Shown here one piece after another: positions 53,532-61,864 of a DNA stretch of 64,000 nt. Source of the DNA: Candidatus Opimibacter iunctus (GTDB lineage Bacteria > Bacteroidota > Bacteroidia > Chitinophagales > Saprospiraceae); the NCBI GenBank assembly GCA_016716665.1, contig JADJVH010000001.1, forward strand, positions 124,001-188,000. The letters are read 5' to 3'. The first letter of the stretch is position 1. Every line of letters starts with the position of its first letter. The translations under genes and the position numbers were made by a program. The notes beneath the pieces were generated by a model. It was not told the DNA's origin, made no database searches, and was given only the letters and a program-made list of their open reading frames with translations.

Positions 53532-53796
53532 TTACTTCGCTTTTTCTATGATTTCCACGAGGCGCCATCTTTTCTGCGCACTCAATGGACGTGATTCTAC
53601 AATACGTACCAGGTCTCCAATCCCACAGGCATTAGCCTCGTCATGCGCCATAAACTTTGTATTCCGCTTTACGAATTTGCTGTAGATCGGGTGCCTGAGC
53701 TTACGCTCAACCATGACAGTGATAGTCTTGTCATTTTTGTTGCTGGTCACAACACCAACCCTTTGTTTCTTTAATGACTGTTTCGTTAGTATTCAT
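53532..53796 (-). CDS. rpsQ: Ribosomal protein S17, 5' frameshift
   Basis: 30S primary rRNA-binding protein. The open frame from a GTG at 53750 gives only TSNKNDKTITVMVERKLRHPIYSKFVKRNTKF onward (72 residues) and lacks the usual N-terminal strand. An ATG at 53794-53796, eight bases after rpmC, reads MNTNETVIKETK in another frame, and the S17-like RVGVV directly precedes TSNK in the main frame. A small indel at about 53757-53762 (two bases lost, or one gained, in the AAAGGG run) joins them to give an 87-88 residue protein of normal length. The alternative, a truly short protein from the GTG, is less likely. Confidence 0.92.
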
Positions 53797-53803
53797 GACT
53801 TCG

Positions 53804-54064
53804 TTAAGCATTTTTACGACGTAATCTGATTTTTGACCTTTTAGCCACTTGTTCTGGTGTAAGAGCGGCTACTTCCCTGCGACGTATTTCTGTCTGCAGG
53901 CGGGCGATATCCCTCTTGATATTACGGAGGGTGAGTGGGTTGTCCAAACCTTTGATGGTATGGTCAAACCTCAATTTCTGATACTGGACATTGATTTGAG
54001 TCAATTCAGCTTTCAGGTCAGTTTCTGACATTTCGCCTATTTCTATATACTTCTTTGTTGCCAT
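53804..54064 (-). CDS. rpmC: Ribosomal protein L29
   Basis: Helical 50S protein at the exit tunnel, 86 residues. IGEMSETDLKAELTQINVQYQKLRFDHTIKGLDNPLTLRNIKRDIARLQTEI is the two-helix core (positions about 9-60). A longer than usual basic C-terminal tail (VAKRSKIRLRRKNA) follows. Between rplP and rpsQ. Confidence 0.96.
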   Translation of the reverse strand: MATKKYIEIGEMSETDLKAELTQINVQYQKLRFDHTIKGLDNPLTLRNIKRDIARLQTEIRRREVAALTPEQVAKRSKIRLRRKNA

Positions 54065-54076
54065 TGTAGCTACTGC

Positions 54077-54499
54077 TTATGATTCGATAAAGTCGTGCCT
54101 TACGACTGTAATGGTTTTAACCGGCAATTTCTGGGCGGCCAATGCTAACGCTTCCCTGGCTACAGCCGGAGAAACACCGTCAAGTTCAAACATGATCCTT
54201 CCTGGCTGCACCAATGCAACCCAATGGTCATGTGCTCCCTTTCCTTTACCCATACGCACCTCCTGAGGCTTCTTGGTCACTGGCTTGTCCGGGAATATCC
54301 GGATCCAGACCACCCCTTCCCTCTTCATGTGGCGTGTCATGGCAATACGGGCAGATTCTATCTGACGGCTGGTAAGCCTTCCAAGGTCAAGGGATTTGAG
54401 GCCGTAGCTACCAAAGGAAATTTCACTTCCCTTATAGGCGATGCCGCGGTTCCTACCCTTTTGCTGCTTCCTGTATTTAGTACGTTTTGGCTGTAACAT
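54077..54499 (-). CDS. rplP: Ribosomal protein L16
   Basis: 50S protein near the peptidyl transferase centre and A-site tRNA, 140 residues. MLQPKRTKYRKQQKGRNRGIAY, then RHMKREGVVWIRIFPDKPVTKKPQEVRMGKGKGAHDHWVALVQPGRIMFEL and EALALAAQKLPVKTITV. Complete; ATG at 54499, 91 bases after rpsC. Confidence 0.98.
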   Translation of the reverse strand: MLQPKRTKYRKQQKGRNRGIAYKGSEISFGSYGLKSLDLGRLTSRQIESARIAMTRHMKREGVVWIRIFPDKPVTKKPQEVRMGKGKGAHDHWVALVQPGRIMFELDGVSPAVAREALALAAQKLPVKTITVVRHDFIES

Positions 54500-54546
54500 G
54501 ATACTTTATGATTACCCTGTTTTGGTCACTTTTGGGAAAAGTTGGG

Positions 54547-54554
54547 CAAAGGTA
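54547..54554 (-). promoter_or_regulatory. Possible internal promoter before rplP
   Basis: Minus-strand TACCTTTG, a perfect TANNTTTG, in the unusually long 91-base rpsC-rplP gap, 48 bases before the rplP ATG, the same distance as the element before rpsL. It lies in the loop region of a stem AAGTTGG/CCAACTT. No TTG at the right spacing. Confidence 0.3.
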
Positions 54555-54590
54555 CGCTTTTTACCAACTTCTCTCTGATGTTATTCAATT

Positions 54591-55529
54591 CTATTTTTTC
54601 CTTGGTGCACCACCGCCTGGACGGCTGCCTCCACTTCCACCTGGACGATTAGGTCCTCCACCTGGCCTGTTGCCTCCGCCTCCGCGATTGGCACCACCAC
54701 CACCTGGACGGTTTCCACCGCCTCCGCTACCACCACGACCTGCTCCTCCGGCTCCTCTTCCTCCACCTCTTTCTGTCCTGTCACCTCTTTCGCGGAAATC
54801 AGATCCTCCTCTATCACGTCCATAACCTCCAGGGCCTTCATTTCGCCCTCCTCGGGTCTTATTGGCCGCCTGGTCAGCTCCTGCATTGAGGGTCAGTTCA
54901 CGTTTTCCATAAACCTCGCCTTTGCATATCCAGCACTTGATACCAATCTTACCGAATACGGTCTGCGCTTCGCGTAAAGAATAGTCAATGTCTGCGCGGA
55001 ATGTATGCAATGGAGTCCTTCCATCCTTATATTCTTCAGATCTGGCCATTTCCGCTCCGTTCAAGCGGCCGCTGATCCTGACCTTGATACCTTCTGCACC
55101 CGATCTCATCGTAGACTGGATCGCCATCTTGATTGCGCGGCGATAGTTGATCCTCGCTTCAATCTGCTTGGCGATGGATTCTGCCACGATATTGGCATCC
55201 AGCTCCGGCTTACGGATTTCCATGATGTTGATCTGTACCTCCATCTTGGTGAGCTTCTTGAGCTCCTCCCGGATGCGATCAACTTCCTGTCCGCCCTTGC
55301 CGATAATGATACCTGGCCTGGACGTCTGGATAGTAACGGTCACACGCTTGAGCGTGCGCTCGATCACCATGTGGGCGATACCGCCTTTTTCAATCCTCGC
55401 CTGGAGGTAGACACGGATTTTTTCATCCTGAACTACTTTTTCAGCGTAGTCATGACCTCCATACCAATTAGACTCCCATCCGCGGATGATTCCAAGCCTA
55501 TTGCCAATCGGATTTGTTTTTTGACCCAT
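54591..55529 (-). CDS. rpsC: Ribosomal protein S3 with long RGG-rich tail
   Basis: 30S entry-channel protein. Residues 1 to about 222 are a normal S3: MGQKTNPIGNRLGIIRGWES, the KH domain (TIQTSRPGIIIGKGGQEVDRIREELKKL) and the C-terminal domain ending AQTVFGKIGIKCWICKGEVYG. About 85 further residues form a Gly/Arg-rich, Pro-spotted tail of RGG, GGGNRPGGG-like units, ending APRKK. Shorter RG-rich S3 tails are known in Bacteroidota; this one is long, probably disordered and RNA-binding. 312 residues in total. Confidence 0.96.
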   Translation of the reverse strand: MGQKTNPIGNRLGIIRGWESNWYGGHDYAEKVVQDEKIRVYLQARIEKGGIAHMVIERTLKRVTVTIQTSRPGIIIGKGGQEVDRIREELKKLTKMEVQINIMEIRKPELDANIVAESIAKQIEARINYRRAIKMAIQSTMRSGAEGIKVRISGRLNGAEMARSEEYKDGRTPLHTFRADIDYSLREAQTVFGKIGIKCWICKGEVYGKRELTLNAGADQAANKTRGGRNEGPGGYGRDRGGSDFRERGDRTERGGGRGAGGAGRGGSGGGGNRPGGGGANRGGGGNRPGGGPNRPGGSGGSRPGGGAPRKK

Positions 55530-55576
55530 TAGAATCTTAAATTATATTATTCTATTGATGTTGCTGTACTTACGAT

Positions 55577-55966
55577 TTATTCTTCTTCGTCACCGGCAGG
55601 CGTGTTCTCGCCGTCGAAGGGTATTCTGTTTTCAATGACCACGGTTACGTGGTTGCTGTGTTTGCGGATCCTGTGCGCACGGCCTTGTGGTGCAGGGCGT
55701 ATGCGCTTGAGGTGACCGGCATCATCCACCATGAGCGTCTTGATAAAGAGGTCATGCTCATCCACATCCTGTGCTCCCTTGGTTTTGTTTTCCCAGTTGG
55801 TCACGGCAGACAAGACAAGCTTCTCCAGCCATCCTGCAGCTTCCTTATTAGTGAACTTCAGGATATTGACCGCTTCTTCTACCTTCTTACCTCTCACCAG
55901 GTCAGCGACCAGTCTCATCTTCCGGGCAGACATTGGGCAGTTTCTGAGTTTAGCAACAGCTTCCAT
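55577..55966 (-). CDS. rplV: Ribosomal protein L22
   Basis: 50S exit-tunnel protein of 129 residues: KLRNCPMSARKMRLVADLVRGKKVEEAVNILKFTNKEAAGWLEKLVLSAVTNWE, then VDDAGHLKRIRPAPQGRAHRIRKHSNHVTVVI. A short acidic C-terminal extension (GDEEE) follows. Between rpsS and rpsC. Confidence 0.98.
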   Translation of the reverse strand: MEAVAKLRNCPMSARKMRLVADLVRGKKVEEAVNILKFTNKEAAGWLEKLVLSAVTNWENKTKGAQDVDEHDLFIKTLMVDDAGHLKRIRPAPQGRAHRIRKHSNHVTVVIENRIPFDGENTPAGDEEE

Positions 55967-56001
55967 GTATGATATCTATTTTAATACGTCTTCGAATGTT
56001 A

Positions 56002-56268
56002 TTACTTCCTGTTTCCGGCATGTCCACGGAAGGTCCTTGTCGGTGCAAATTCGCCGAGCTTGTGTCCTACCATGTTTTCGGTGACAAAAACAGGGATAAA
56101 TGTTTTCCCATTATGTACTGCAATCGTGTGGCCTACCATGTCCGGAATGATCATGGATGCCCTCGACCATGTCTTAATGACAGATTTACGGCTGGCTGAG
56201 TTGGCCTTTTCAATTTTGGCTATCAGCTTATTGAATACGTAAGGTCCTTTTTTTATTGATCTTGCCAT
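56002..56268 (-). CDS. rpsS: Ribosomal protein S19
   Basis: 30S head protein of 88 residues: MARSIKKGPYVFNKLIAKIEKAN, TWSRASMIIPDMVGHTIAVHNGKTFIPVFVTENMVGHKLGEFAPTRTFRGHAG. Complete. Between rplB and rplV. Confidence 0.98.
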   Translation of the reverse strand: MARSIKKGPYVFNKLIAKIEKANSASRKSVIKTWSRASMIIPDMVGHTIAVHNGKTFIPVFVTENMVGHKLGEFAPTRTFRGHAGNRK

Positions 56269-56287
56269 GATGCGTTAGTCCTGCTTG

Positions 56288-57121
56288 TTACTTGTTTTTA
56301 GATTTCCGACGAGAGATGATCAACTTGGAGGAGTTGGCACGCGGGTTACGCGTCTTCTGGCCCTTAGCCATAATACCTGTCCTTGATGTTGGGTGACCTC
56401 CTGATGCCTTACCTTCACCACCGCCCATTGGGTGATCTACAGGGTTCATGGCTACACCTCTTACTCTTGGCCTGCGGCCTGTCCAACGCTTAGAGCCTGC
56501 CTTACCAAAAACGGTTAATGCATGATCAGGATTGGATACTGAACCGATGGTTGCCTTGCAGTTAAGCAATACCCTTCTGACTTCACCAGAAGGCAATTTG
56601 ATTACTGCATATCTATCTTCACGGCCCATCATTACTGCTGATGTACCTGCGCTACGTACGATTGCTCCACCTTGTCCGGGATAAAGTTCCACATTGTGAA
56701 TTGCTGAACCCAGGGGCACATCTTTCAGGAAGAGGGCATGACCGGTATCCGGTGTTGCCTGGCTACCTGCAAGTACCTTATCTCCAACCTTGAGGCCTTG
56801 AGGAGCAAGGATATATCTCTTCTCGCCGTCTGTATATTCTATCAATGCGATAAATGCAGTACGGTTTGGATCGTATTCAATAGAATTGACTGTACCTGTG
56901 ATATTCTCCTTATCTCTTTTCCAGTCAATCACACGGTAACGTCTCTTGTGACCTCCACCCATGTGGCGCATGGTCATCTTACCATCTGCATTACGGCCAC
57001 CGCTCTTCTTGATTGGTTCAAGAAGTGACTTTTCAGGTTTGTTGGTCGTCACCTCAGTGTAGGCATTGCCGACTCTGAAGCGCGTTCCTGGACTAATGGG
57101 TTTAAATTTTCTTAAGGCCAT
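56288..57121 (-). CDS. rplB: Ribosomal protein L2
   Basis: 50S protein needed for subunit joining and peptidyl transfer, 277 residues. It has GGRNADGKMTMRHMGGGHKRRYRVIDWKRDK near the N-terminus and the C-terminal signature RPRVRGVAMNPVDHPMGGGEGKASGGHPTSRTG containing the conserved His (VDHPMGGG). Complete. Confidence 0.98.
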   Translation of the reverse strand: MALRKFKPISPGTRFRVGNAYTEVTTNKPEKSLLEPIKKSGGRNADGKMTMRHMGGGHKRRYRVIDWKRDKENITGTVNSIEYDPNRTAFIALIEYTDGEKRYILAPQGLKVGDKVLAGSQATPDTGHALFLKDVPLGSAIHNVELYPGQGGAIVRSAGTSAVMMGREDRYAVIKLPSGEVRRVLLNCKATIGSVSNPDHALTVFGKAGSKRWTGRRPRVRGVAMNPVDHPMGGGEGKASGGHPTSRTGIMAKGQKTRNPRANSSKLIISRRKSKNK

Positions 57122-57160
57122 GATTTACCTATTCTATACTGCTTGAATGATTAAGGTCTG

Positions 57161-57460
57161 TTAGATATCTCCGAAAAAGTCAATCGTTTCACCGGCTGCC
57201 AACGTAACAATGGCTTTCTTGTAGGAAGACTTGCGGCCATGCAATACCCCTTTCTTGGTATTACGTGATTTGCGTTTTCCAGGTATCACCATCGTGTTAA
57301 CAGATTCAACATTGACGGTATAAAGCTTTGCTACTTCTTTTCCGATTTCAATCTTGTTTGCCCCCTTGTCCACGATAAAACTGTACTGGCTCTTGCTATC
57401 AGACAAGGTATCAGCCTTTTCAGTGATTAAGGGTTTGACGAGTATAATCTTGTTGCTCAT
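57161..57460 (-). CDS. rplW: Ribosomal protein L23
   Basis: Exit-tunnel 50S protein that docks SRP and trigger factor, 99 residues: IILVKPLITEKADTLSDSKSQYSFIVDKGANKIEIGKEVAKLYTVNVESVNTM. Typical bacterial form. Between rplD and rplB. Confidence 0.97.
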   Translation of the reverse strand: MSNKIILVKPLITEKADTLSDSKSQYSFIVDKGANKIEIGKEVAKLYTVNVESVNTMVIPGKRKSRNTKKGVLHGRKSSYKKAIVTLAAGETIDFFGDI

Positions 57461-57492
57461 TTTCTTTAGGCTTTATAGTGCCAGTGATATTA

Positions 57493-58119
57493 TTACTTCA
57501 GTGATTTGGTGATCAGGTCAACAGACTGCTCTGACAAAACCAGTTTTTGTGAACGCAGGATATCATATGTATTGAGATCCTGTGCCCTGACCAGTCTTGT
57601 ATTCTGAAGGTTCCTTCCGGAGAGGTAGAGATTGGTGTTGGCCTCTGATGTCACAAACAATGCTTTATTGTTGTCGATCTGGAGGTTTTTCAATACCGCT
57701 ACAAAATCCTTGGTACGTGGCTGGTCCATCTTTATTTCTTCCACGACGATGAGATTACCTCCCATGGCCTTGGATGACAATGCTGAACGACGAGCCAGTA
57801 ATTTGACTTTCTTATTTACTTTCAGATCATACTCGTGAGGCCTTGGACCGAAAGCGCGGCCACCACCTTTGAACATCGGGTTCTTCAATGAACCTGCACG
57901 AGCACCACCGGTACCCTTTTGTTTCTTGAACTTCTTGGTCGTACGCCAAACTTCCCTGCGCTCTTTGGTCTTGTGCGTACCCTGACGCTGATTGGCCAGG
58001 TAAGCCTTGACGGCCAGGTAGACAACGTGATCATTTGGCTTGATGCCAAATACGTCTTCAGCCAGTTCAATACTGCGACCTGTTTTCTCGCCTTTTGAAT
58101 TTAAGATATCCAGCTTCAT
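57493..58119 (-). CDS. rplD: Ribosomal protein L4
   Basis: 50S protein with an extended tunnel loop, 208 residues from the ATG at 58119 (a TTG further up is less likely). RQGTHKTKERREVWRTTKKFKKQKGTGGARAGSLKNPMFKGGGRAFGPRPHEY is the conserved loop (about residues 45-98). In enterics L4 represses the S10 operon; the hairpins between rpsJ and rplC could be a target, but that is untested. Eight bases after rplC. Confidence 0.98.
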   Translation of the reverse strand: MKLDILNSKGEKTGRSIELAEDVFGIKPNDHVVYLAVKAYLANQRQGTHKTKERREVWRTTKKFKKQKGTGGARAGSLKNPMFKGGGRAFGPRPHEYDLKVNKKVKLLARRSALSSKAMGGNLIVVEEIKMDQPRTKDFVAVLKNLQIDNNKALFVTSEANTNLYLSGRNLQNTRLVRAQDLNTYDILRSQKLVLSEQSVDLITKSLK

Positions 58120-58126
58120 AGGTCCG

Positions 58127-58747
58127 TTACTTTTCAATGATGATAAATGATCCGTTATGTCCCGGAATAGCCCCTTTGATCAGGATCAGGTTTTGATCCG
58201 GAAGCAGCCTGGCTACTCTAAGGTTCTTGATTTTTACGCGCTCACCGCCCATACGGCCGGCCATCCGGAGTCCCTTTACAACTTTAGACGGATACGAAGA
58301 TGCACCGATTGAACCCGGAGCCCTCATCCTGTTGTGCTGACCGTGTGTGGATTGCATGATACCAGCGAAATGATGCCTTTTGACAACCCCCTGGAATCCC
58401 TTTCCTTTGCTCGTACCGATGGCAGAAATCTTTTCGCCTTCTGTAAATATTTCGTCGATCGATACAAGGTCGCCGAGATTCTTACTCAGTTCGAAATCCC
58501 TGAATTCAGCAAGTTTCCTTTTTGGGGCAGTATTCGCCTTTTCAAAGTGACCCTGCATGGACTGTGGCGTATTCTTCACTTTAGCTTCGCCATAAGCGAG
58601 CTGGAGTGCTGAGTATCCGTCAGAATCCATGGTTTTGACCTGCGTCACCACATTGGGCTGTGCATGAACGACCGTACATGCTATTGAGCGGCCATTCTGG
58701 TCAAATATGCTGGTCATGCCGACCTTTTTGCCTATTATTCCTTTCAC
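58127..58747 (-). CDS. rplC: Ribosomal protein L3
   Basis: 50S assembly initiator of 206 residues with a GTG start at 58747: KGIIGKKVGMTSIFDQNGR, the extension KGKGFQGVVKRHHFAGIMQSTHGQHNRMRAPGSIGASSYPSKVVKGLRMAGRMGGERV, and the C-terminal LILIKGAIPGHNGSFIII. Complete. Preceded by two hairpins in the rpsJ-rplC gap. Confidence 0.98.
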   Translation of the reverse strand: MKGIIGKKVGMTSIFDQNGRSIACTVVHAQPNVVTQVKTMDSDGYSALQLAYGEAKVKNTPQSMQGHFEKANTAPKRKLAEFRDFELSKNLGDLVSIDEIFTEGEKISAIGTSKGKGFQGVVKRHHFAGIMQSTHGQHNRMRAPGSIGASSYPSKVVKGLRMAGRMGGERVKIKNLRVARLLPDQNLILIKGAIPGHNGSFIIIEK

Positions 58748-58778
58748 CGTAAGATGATTTGATTAATTGATAATTATT

Positions 58779-58848
58779 TTTTTATCCCGCCAATGGCAGG
58801 ATAAAAATCCATTATTAGTCATTTCGGTTCACAGCTACCTGCTGTGAA
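58779..58848 (-). promoter_or_regulatory. Two hairpins in the rpsJ-rplC gap
   Basis: Reading the minus strand downstream of rpsJ: TTCACAGC/GCTGTGAA (58828-58848, 8 bp, 5-base loop) begins seven bases after the rpsJ stop. TTTTTATCCTGCC/GGCGGGATAAAAA (58779-58807, 13 bp with one wobble, 3-base loop) ends about 31 bases before the rplC GTG. The 107-base gap is the longest inside this cluster. Neither hairpin has a following U-tract in the gene direction. Confidence 0.6.
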
Positions 58849-58854
58849 ACATTA

Positions 58855-59163
58855 CTATGTAAGCTTGACCTGGATATCTACTCCACTCGGCAATTCGAGC
58901 TTTGAGAGGGCGTCTACCGTCTTAGGAGTAGGAGTGTAAATCTCGATCAAACGTTTGTGTGTGCGCAATTGGAACTGCTCTCGAGATTTCTTATTTACGT
59001 GCGGTGAACGCAAGACGGTAAATATTTCTTTCTCGGTGGGCAGCGGAATCGGGCCCGTAACTACGGCCCCACTATTGCGTACAGTTTTAACGATTTTCTC
59101 CGTTGACTTATCGACCAGGTTGTGGTCATAAGAGCGAAGTTTAATCCTGATTTTCTGATTCAT
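58855..59163 (-). CDS. rpsJ: Ribosomal protein S10
   Basis: 30S head protein and NusE antitermination factor, 102 residues: KIRIKLRSYDHNLVDKSTEKIVKTVRNSGAVVTGPIPLPTEKEIFTVLRSPHVNKKSREQFQLRTHKRLIEI. Complete. Follows fusA directly; no tuf gene lies between them, unlike in many proteobacteria. Confidence 0.98.
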   Translation of the reverse strand: MNQKIRIKLRSYDHNLVDKSTEKIVKTVRNSGAVVTGPIPLPTEKEIFTVLRSPHVNKKSREQFQLRTHKRLIEIYTPTPKTVDALSKLELPSGVDIQVKLT

Positions 59164-59224
59164 TTCCGACCAAAAAAATTAATGATATAATTAGTGAACC
59201 CTCTTTTGGGCTTTATTCGTTTAC

Positions 59225-61357
59225 TTATACTTTAACTGTGCCTTTCGCCTTTTCAATCACATCATCTGCAATGCCTTTCGGTACTGCGGAGTAGTGGCTG
59301 AATTCCATCGTTGAACTGGCGCGACCTGAAGTGATGGTACGCAACTGTGTTACATATCCAAACATTTCTGACAACGGTACTTCTGCAGAGATGGCAATTG
59401 CTCCAGGGCGGCTATCCTGACCTTTAGGCAATCCACGGCGACGGTTAAGGTCACCAATAACCGGACCAACATATTCATCAGGTGTCACCACCTCAAGTTT
59501 CATGATTGGCTCCAGAAGGATCGGCTTGGCTTTCTTAGCAGCTTCGCGGAAACCTTCCTTGGCACACAATTCGAAAGCGATTGGCTTGGAGTCAACAGCG
59601 TGTGTCTGACCGTCATAGATACGGACTTTCATGCTGTCGATATTGTAACCCGCGAGGATACCATTGTCCATCATGGCTGTAAAGCCCTTGACGATGGATG
59701 GGAAAAACTCTTTAGGTACAGAACCTCCGAAAATTGCATTCACAAACTGAAGCTTGGTCTTACCGCTCTTGAATTCATCACTCTGCAGGAATTCTTCGTC
59801 GGCCGGGCCGAGTTCGAAAGAAAGCTGAGCGAAGAGACCGGAACCACCTGATTGCTTTTTGAGCCTTTCGGTGTGGTCAACAGTAACAGTAAGTGCTTCT
59901 TTATAATTAACCTGAGGCTGGCCTTCGTTACATTCAACCTTAAACTCCCTGCGCAAGCGATCTACAATGATCTCAAGGTGAAGCTCACCCATCCCACTGA
60001 TAATGGTCTGGTTGGTATCTTCATCATACTTGACACGGAAGGTTGGATCCTCCTCAGCGAGTTTCGCCAGGGCCATACCCAGTTTATCAAGATCTTTCTG
60101 GCTCTTTGGCTCAACCGCGATACCGATAACGGGATCAGGGAAGACCATACTTTCCAGGATGATTGGCCTGTTTTCGTCGCAGAGGGTATCCCCTGTGCGG
60201 ATATCTTTAAAGCCCACACCAGCTGCAATATCACCACACTCTAACCTGTCAATCGGGTTTTGCTTGTTGGCGTGCATCTTGTAGAGGCGGGAAATACGCT
60301 CTTTGTTACCTGACCTTGTATTGAGGACATAAGAACCTGCATCCAGTGCGCCTGAATAAACGCGCATGAAGGCAAGACGGCCTACATAAGGGTCAGTGGC
60401 AATCTTGAACGCAAGGGCTGCAAACGGTTCGTCTACACTAGGCTTGCGTAACTCTTCTTTATCTGTCTTAGGATTGATCCCCTTGATACCTTCAATATCT
60501 ACAGGGCTAGGGAGGAAAGCGCAAACTGCATCCAACACTGCCTGAACACCTTTATTCTTGAAAGCAGAACCACACATCATCGGTACGAACTTCATGTCGC
60601 ACACGGCCTGACGGATAGCGATACGCATTTCATCAGGGGAGATAGATTCAGGATCTTCGAAAAACTTTTCAAGGAGGGTGTCATCATACTCAGCTACTGC
60701 CTCGAGTAATTTACCTCTCCACTCTGCTACGATTTCTACCAGGTCTGCAGGTACAGGAATTTCAACAAAGGTCATCCCCATGTCATCTTCATTCCAAACC
60801 ATTGCCTTACCGGTGATGAGGTCGACTACGCCTTTGAAGCGCTCTTCCTCACCGATCGGAACCTGAAGGGGAATAGCCTTGGAGCCGAGCTTAGTTTCGA
60901 CATCCTTGACTACTTCATAGAAGTTGGCCCCTGACCTGTCCATCTTATTGACGAAACCGATACGAGGTACTTTATAATTGTCTGCCAGACGCCAGTTGGT
61001 TTCTGACTGTGGTTCTACACCTGATACGGCACAGAAAAGGAATACAAGCCCATCGAGTACACGGAGTGAGCGGTTTACTTCAACCGTAAAATCCACGTGT
61101 CCCGGAGTGTCGATGATATTGAGGGCATATTCCTCATCCTTCCAGGACCATTGAGCGGCTGTAGCTGCACTGGTGATCGTGATACCACGCTCCTGCTCCT
61201 GCTCCATCCAGTCCATGGTAGCTGCGCCATCATGTACCTCGCCGATCTTATGGGAAATACCTGTATAATATAATACACGTTCAGTCGTCGTGGTTTTCCC
61301 AGCGTCGATGTGAGCGGCAATGCCGATGTTTCGTGTATATCTAAGGTCCTTAGCCAT
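59225..61357 (-). CDS. fusA: Elongation factor G
   Basis: Translocation GTPase of 710 residues. GTPase motifs: AHIDAGKTTTTERVLYYTG (P-loop), ERGITITSAA (switch I), DTPGHVDFT and NKMDRSGANF. The five-domain layout is complete, with GMGELHLEIIVDRLRREF in domain III and the domain IV/V region ending FGYVTQLRTITSGRASSTMEFSHY. Part of the str operon rpsL-rpsG-fusA. Confidence 0.98.
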   Translation of the reverse strand: MAKDLRYTRNIGIAAHIDAGKTTTTERVLYYTGISHKIGEVHDGAATMDWMEQEQERGITITSAATAAQWSWKDEEYALNIIDTPGHVDFTVEVNRSLRVLDGLVFLFCAVSGVEPQSETNWRLADNYKVPRIGFVNKMDRSGANFYEVVKDVETKLGSKAIPLQVPIGEEERFKGVVDLITGKAMVWNEDDMGMTFVEIPVPADLVEIVAEWRGKLLEAVAEYDDTLLEKFFEDPESISPDEMRIAIRQAVCDMKFVPMMCGSAFKNKGVQAVLDAVCAFLPSPVDIEGIKGINPKTDKEELRKPSVDEPFAALAFKIATDPYVGRLAFMRVYSGALDAGSYVLNTRSGNKERISRLYKMHANKQNPIDRLECGDIAAGVGFKDIRTGDTLCDENRPIILESMVFPDPVIGIAVEPKSQKDLDKLGMALAKLAEEDPTFRVKYDEDTNQTIISGMGELHLEIIVDRLRREFKVECNEGQPQVNYKEALTVTVDHTERLKKQSGGSGLFAQLSFELGPADEEFLQSDEFKSGKTKLQFVNAIFGGSVPKEFFPSIVKGFTAMMDNGILAGYNIDSMKVRIYDGQTHAVDSKPIAFELCAKEGFREAAKKAKPILLEPIMKLEVVTPDEYVGPVIGDLNRRRGLPKGQDSRPGAIAISAEVPLSEMFGYVTQLRTITSGRASSTMEFSHYSAVPKGIADDVIEKAKGTVKV

Positions 61358-61384
61358 TGTGTTATGTAAACCGTTAGGGGGTTA

Positions 61385-61849
61385 TTATTTGAAATGGGCG
61401 AAAGCTCTGTTCGCTTCAGCCATTTTATGGGTGTCTTCTTTTCTCTTTACTGCGTTGCCTTCACCTTTGCTTGCAGCGAGTACTTCTGCAGAAAGCTTTT
61501 CAGCCATTCCCTTGCCATTGCGTTCGCGGGCGAAGCGGATCAACCACTTCATACCGATAGCCACTTTGCGCTTTGGATTGATTTCAGTAGGGATCTGGAA
61601 AGTAGCTCCCCCGATCCTGCGGCTTTTAACCTCAACGGATGGAGTAGTATTTTCAAGGGCCTTGCCAAATAGTTCGTGTGGGTTCTGACCTGACTTTTCT
61701 GACAGGAGATCCATTGCGTCATAGAAAATCTGGTACGCTGTGCTCTTCTTGCCTTGCCACATCAGGTTATTGACGAAACGGCTTACGACCGGGTCACCAT
61801 ATCTTGGATCGGGTTGGATTACCCTCAGTTTTGGTTTTCTCTTCCTCAT
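61385..61849 (-). CDS. rpsG: Ribosomal protein S7
   Basis: 30S head assembly protein at the mRNA exit, 154 residues: RKRKPKLRVIQPDPRYGDPVVSRFVNNLMWQGKKSTAYQIFYDAM, IGGATFQIPTEINPKRKVAIGMKWLI and KREDTHKMAEANRAFAHFK. Complete. Between rpsL and fusA. Confidence 0.98.
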   Translation of the reverse strand: MRKRKPKLRVIQPDPRYGDPVVSRFVNNLMWQGKKSTAYQIFYDAMDLLSEKSGQNPHELFGKALENTTPSVEVKSRRIGGATFQIPTEINPKRKVAIGMKWLIRFARERNGKGMAEKLSAEVLAASKGEGNAVKRKEDTHKMAEANRAFAHFK

Positions 61850-61864
61850 GATGGATGGTATCTA

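Noticed and set aside
54508..54825. Pro-rich 105-codon plus-strand frame opposite rpsC
   Set aside because: It is the antisense reading of the Gly-rich S3 tail; GGN codons read as Pro on the other strand. No family resemblance.
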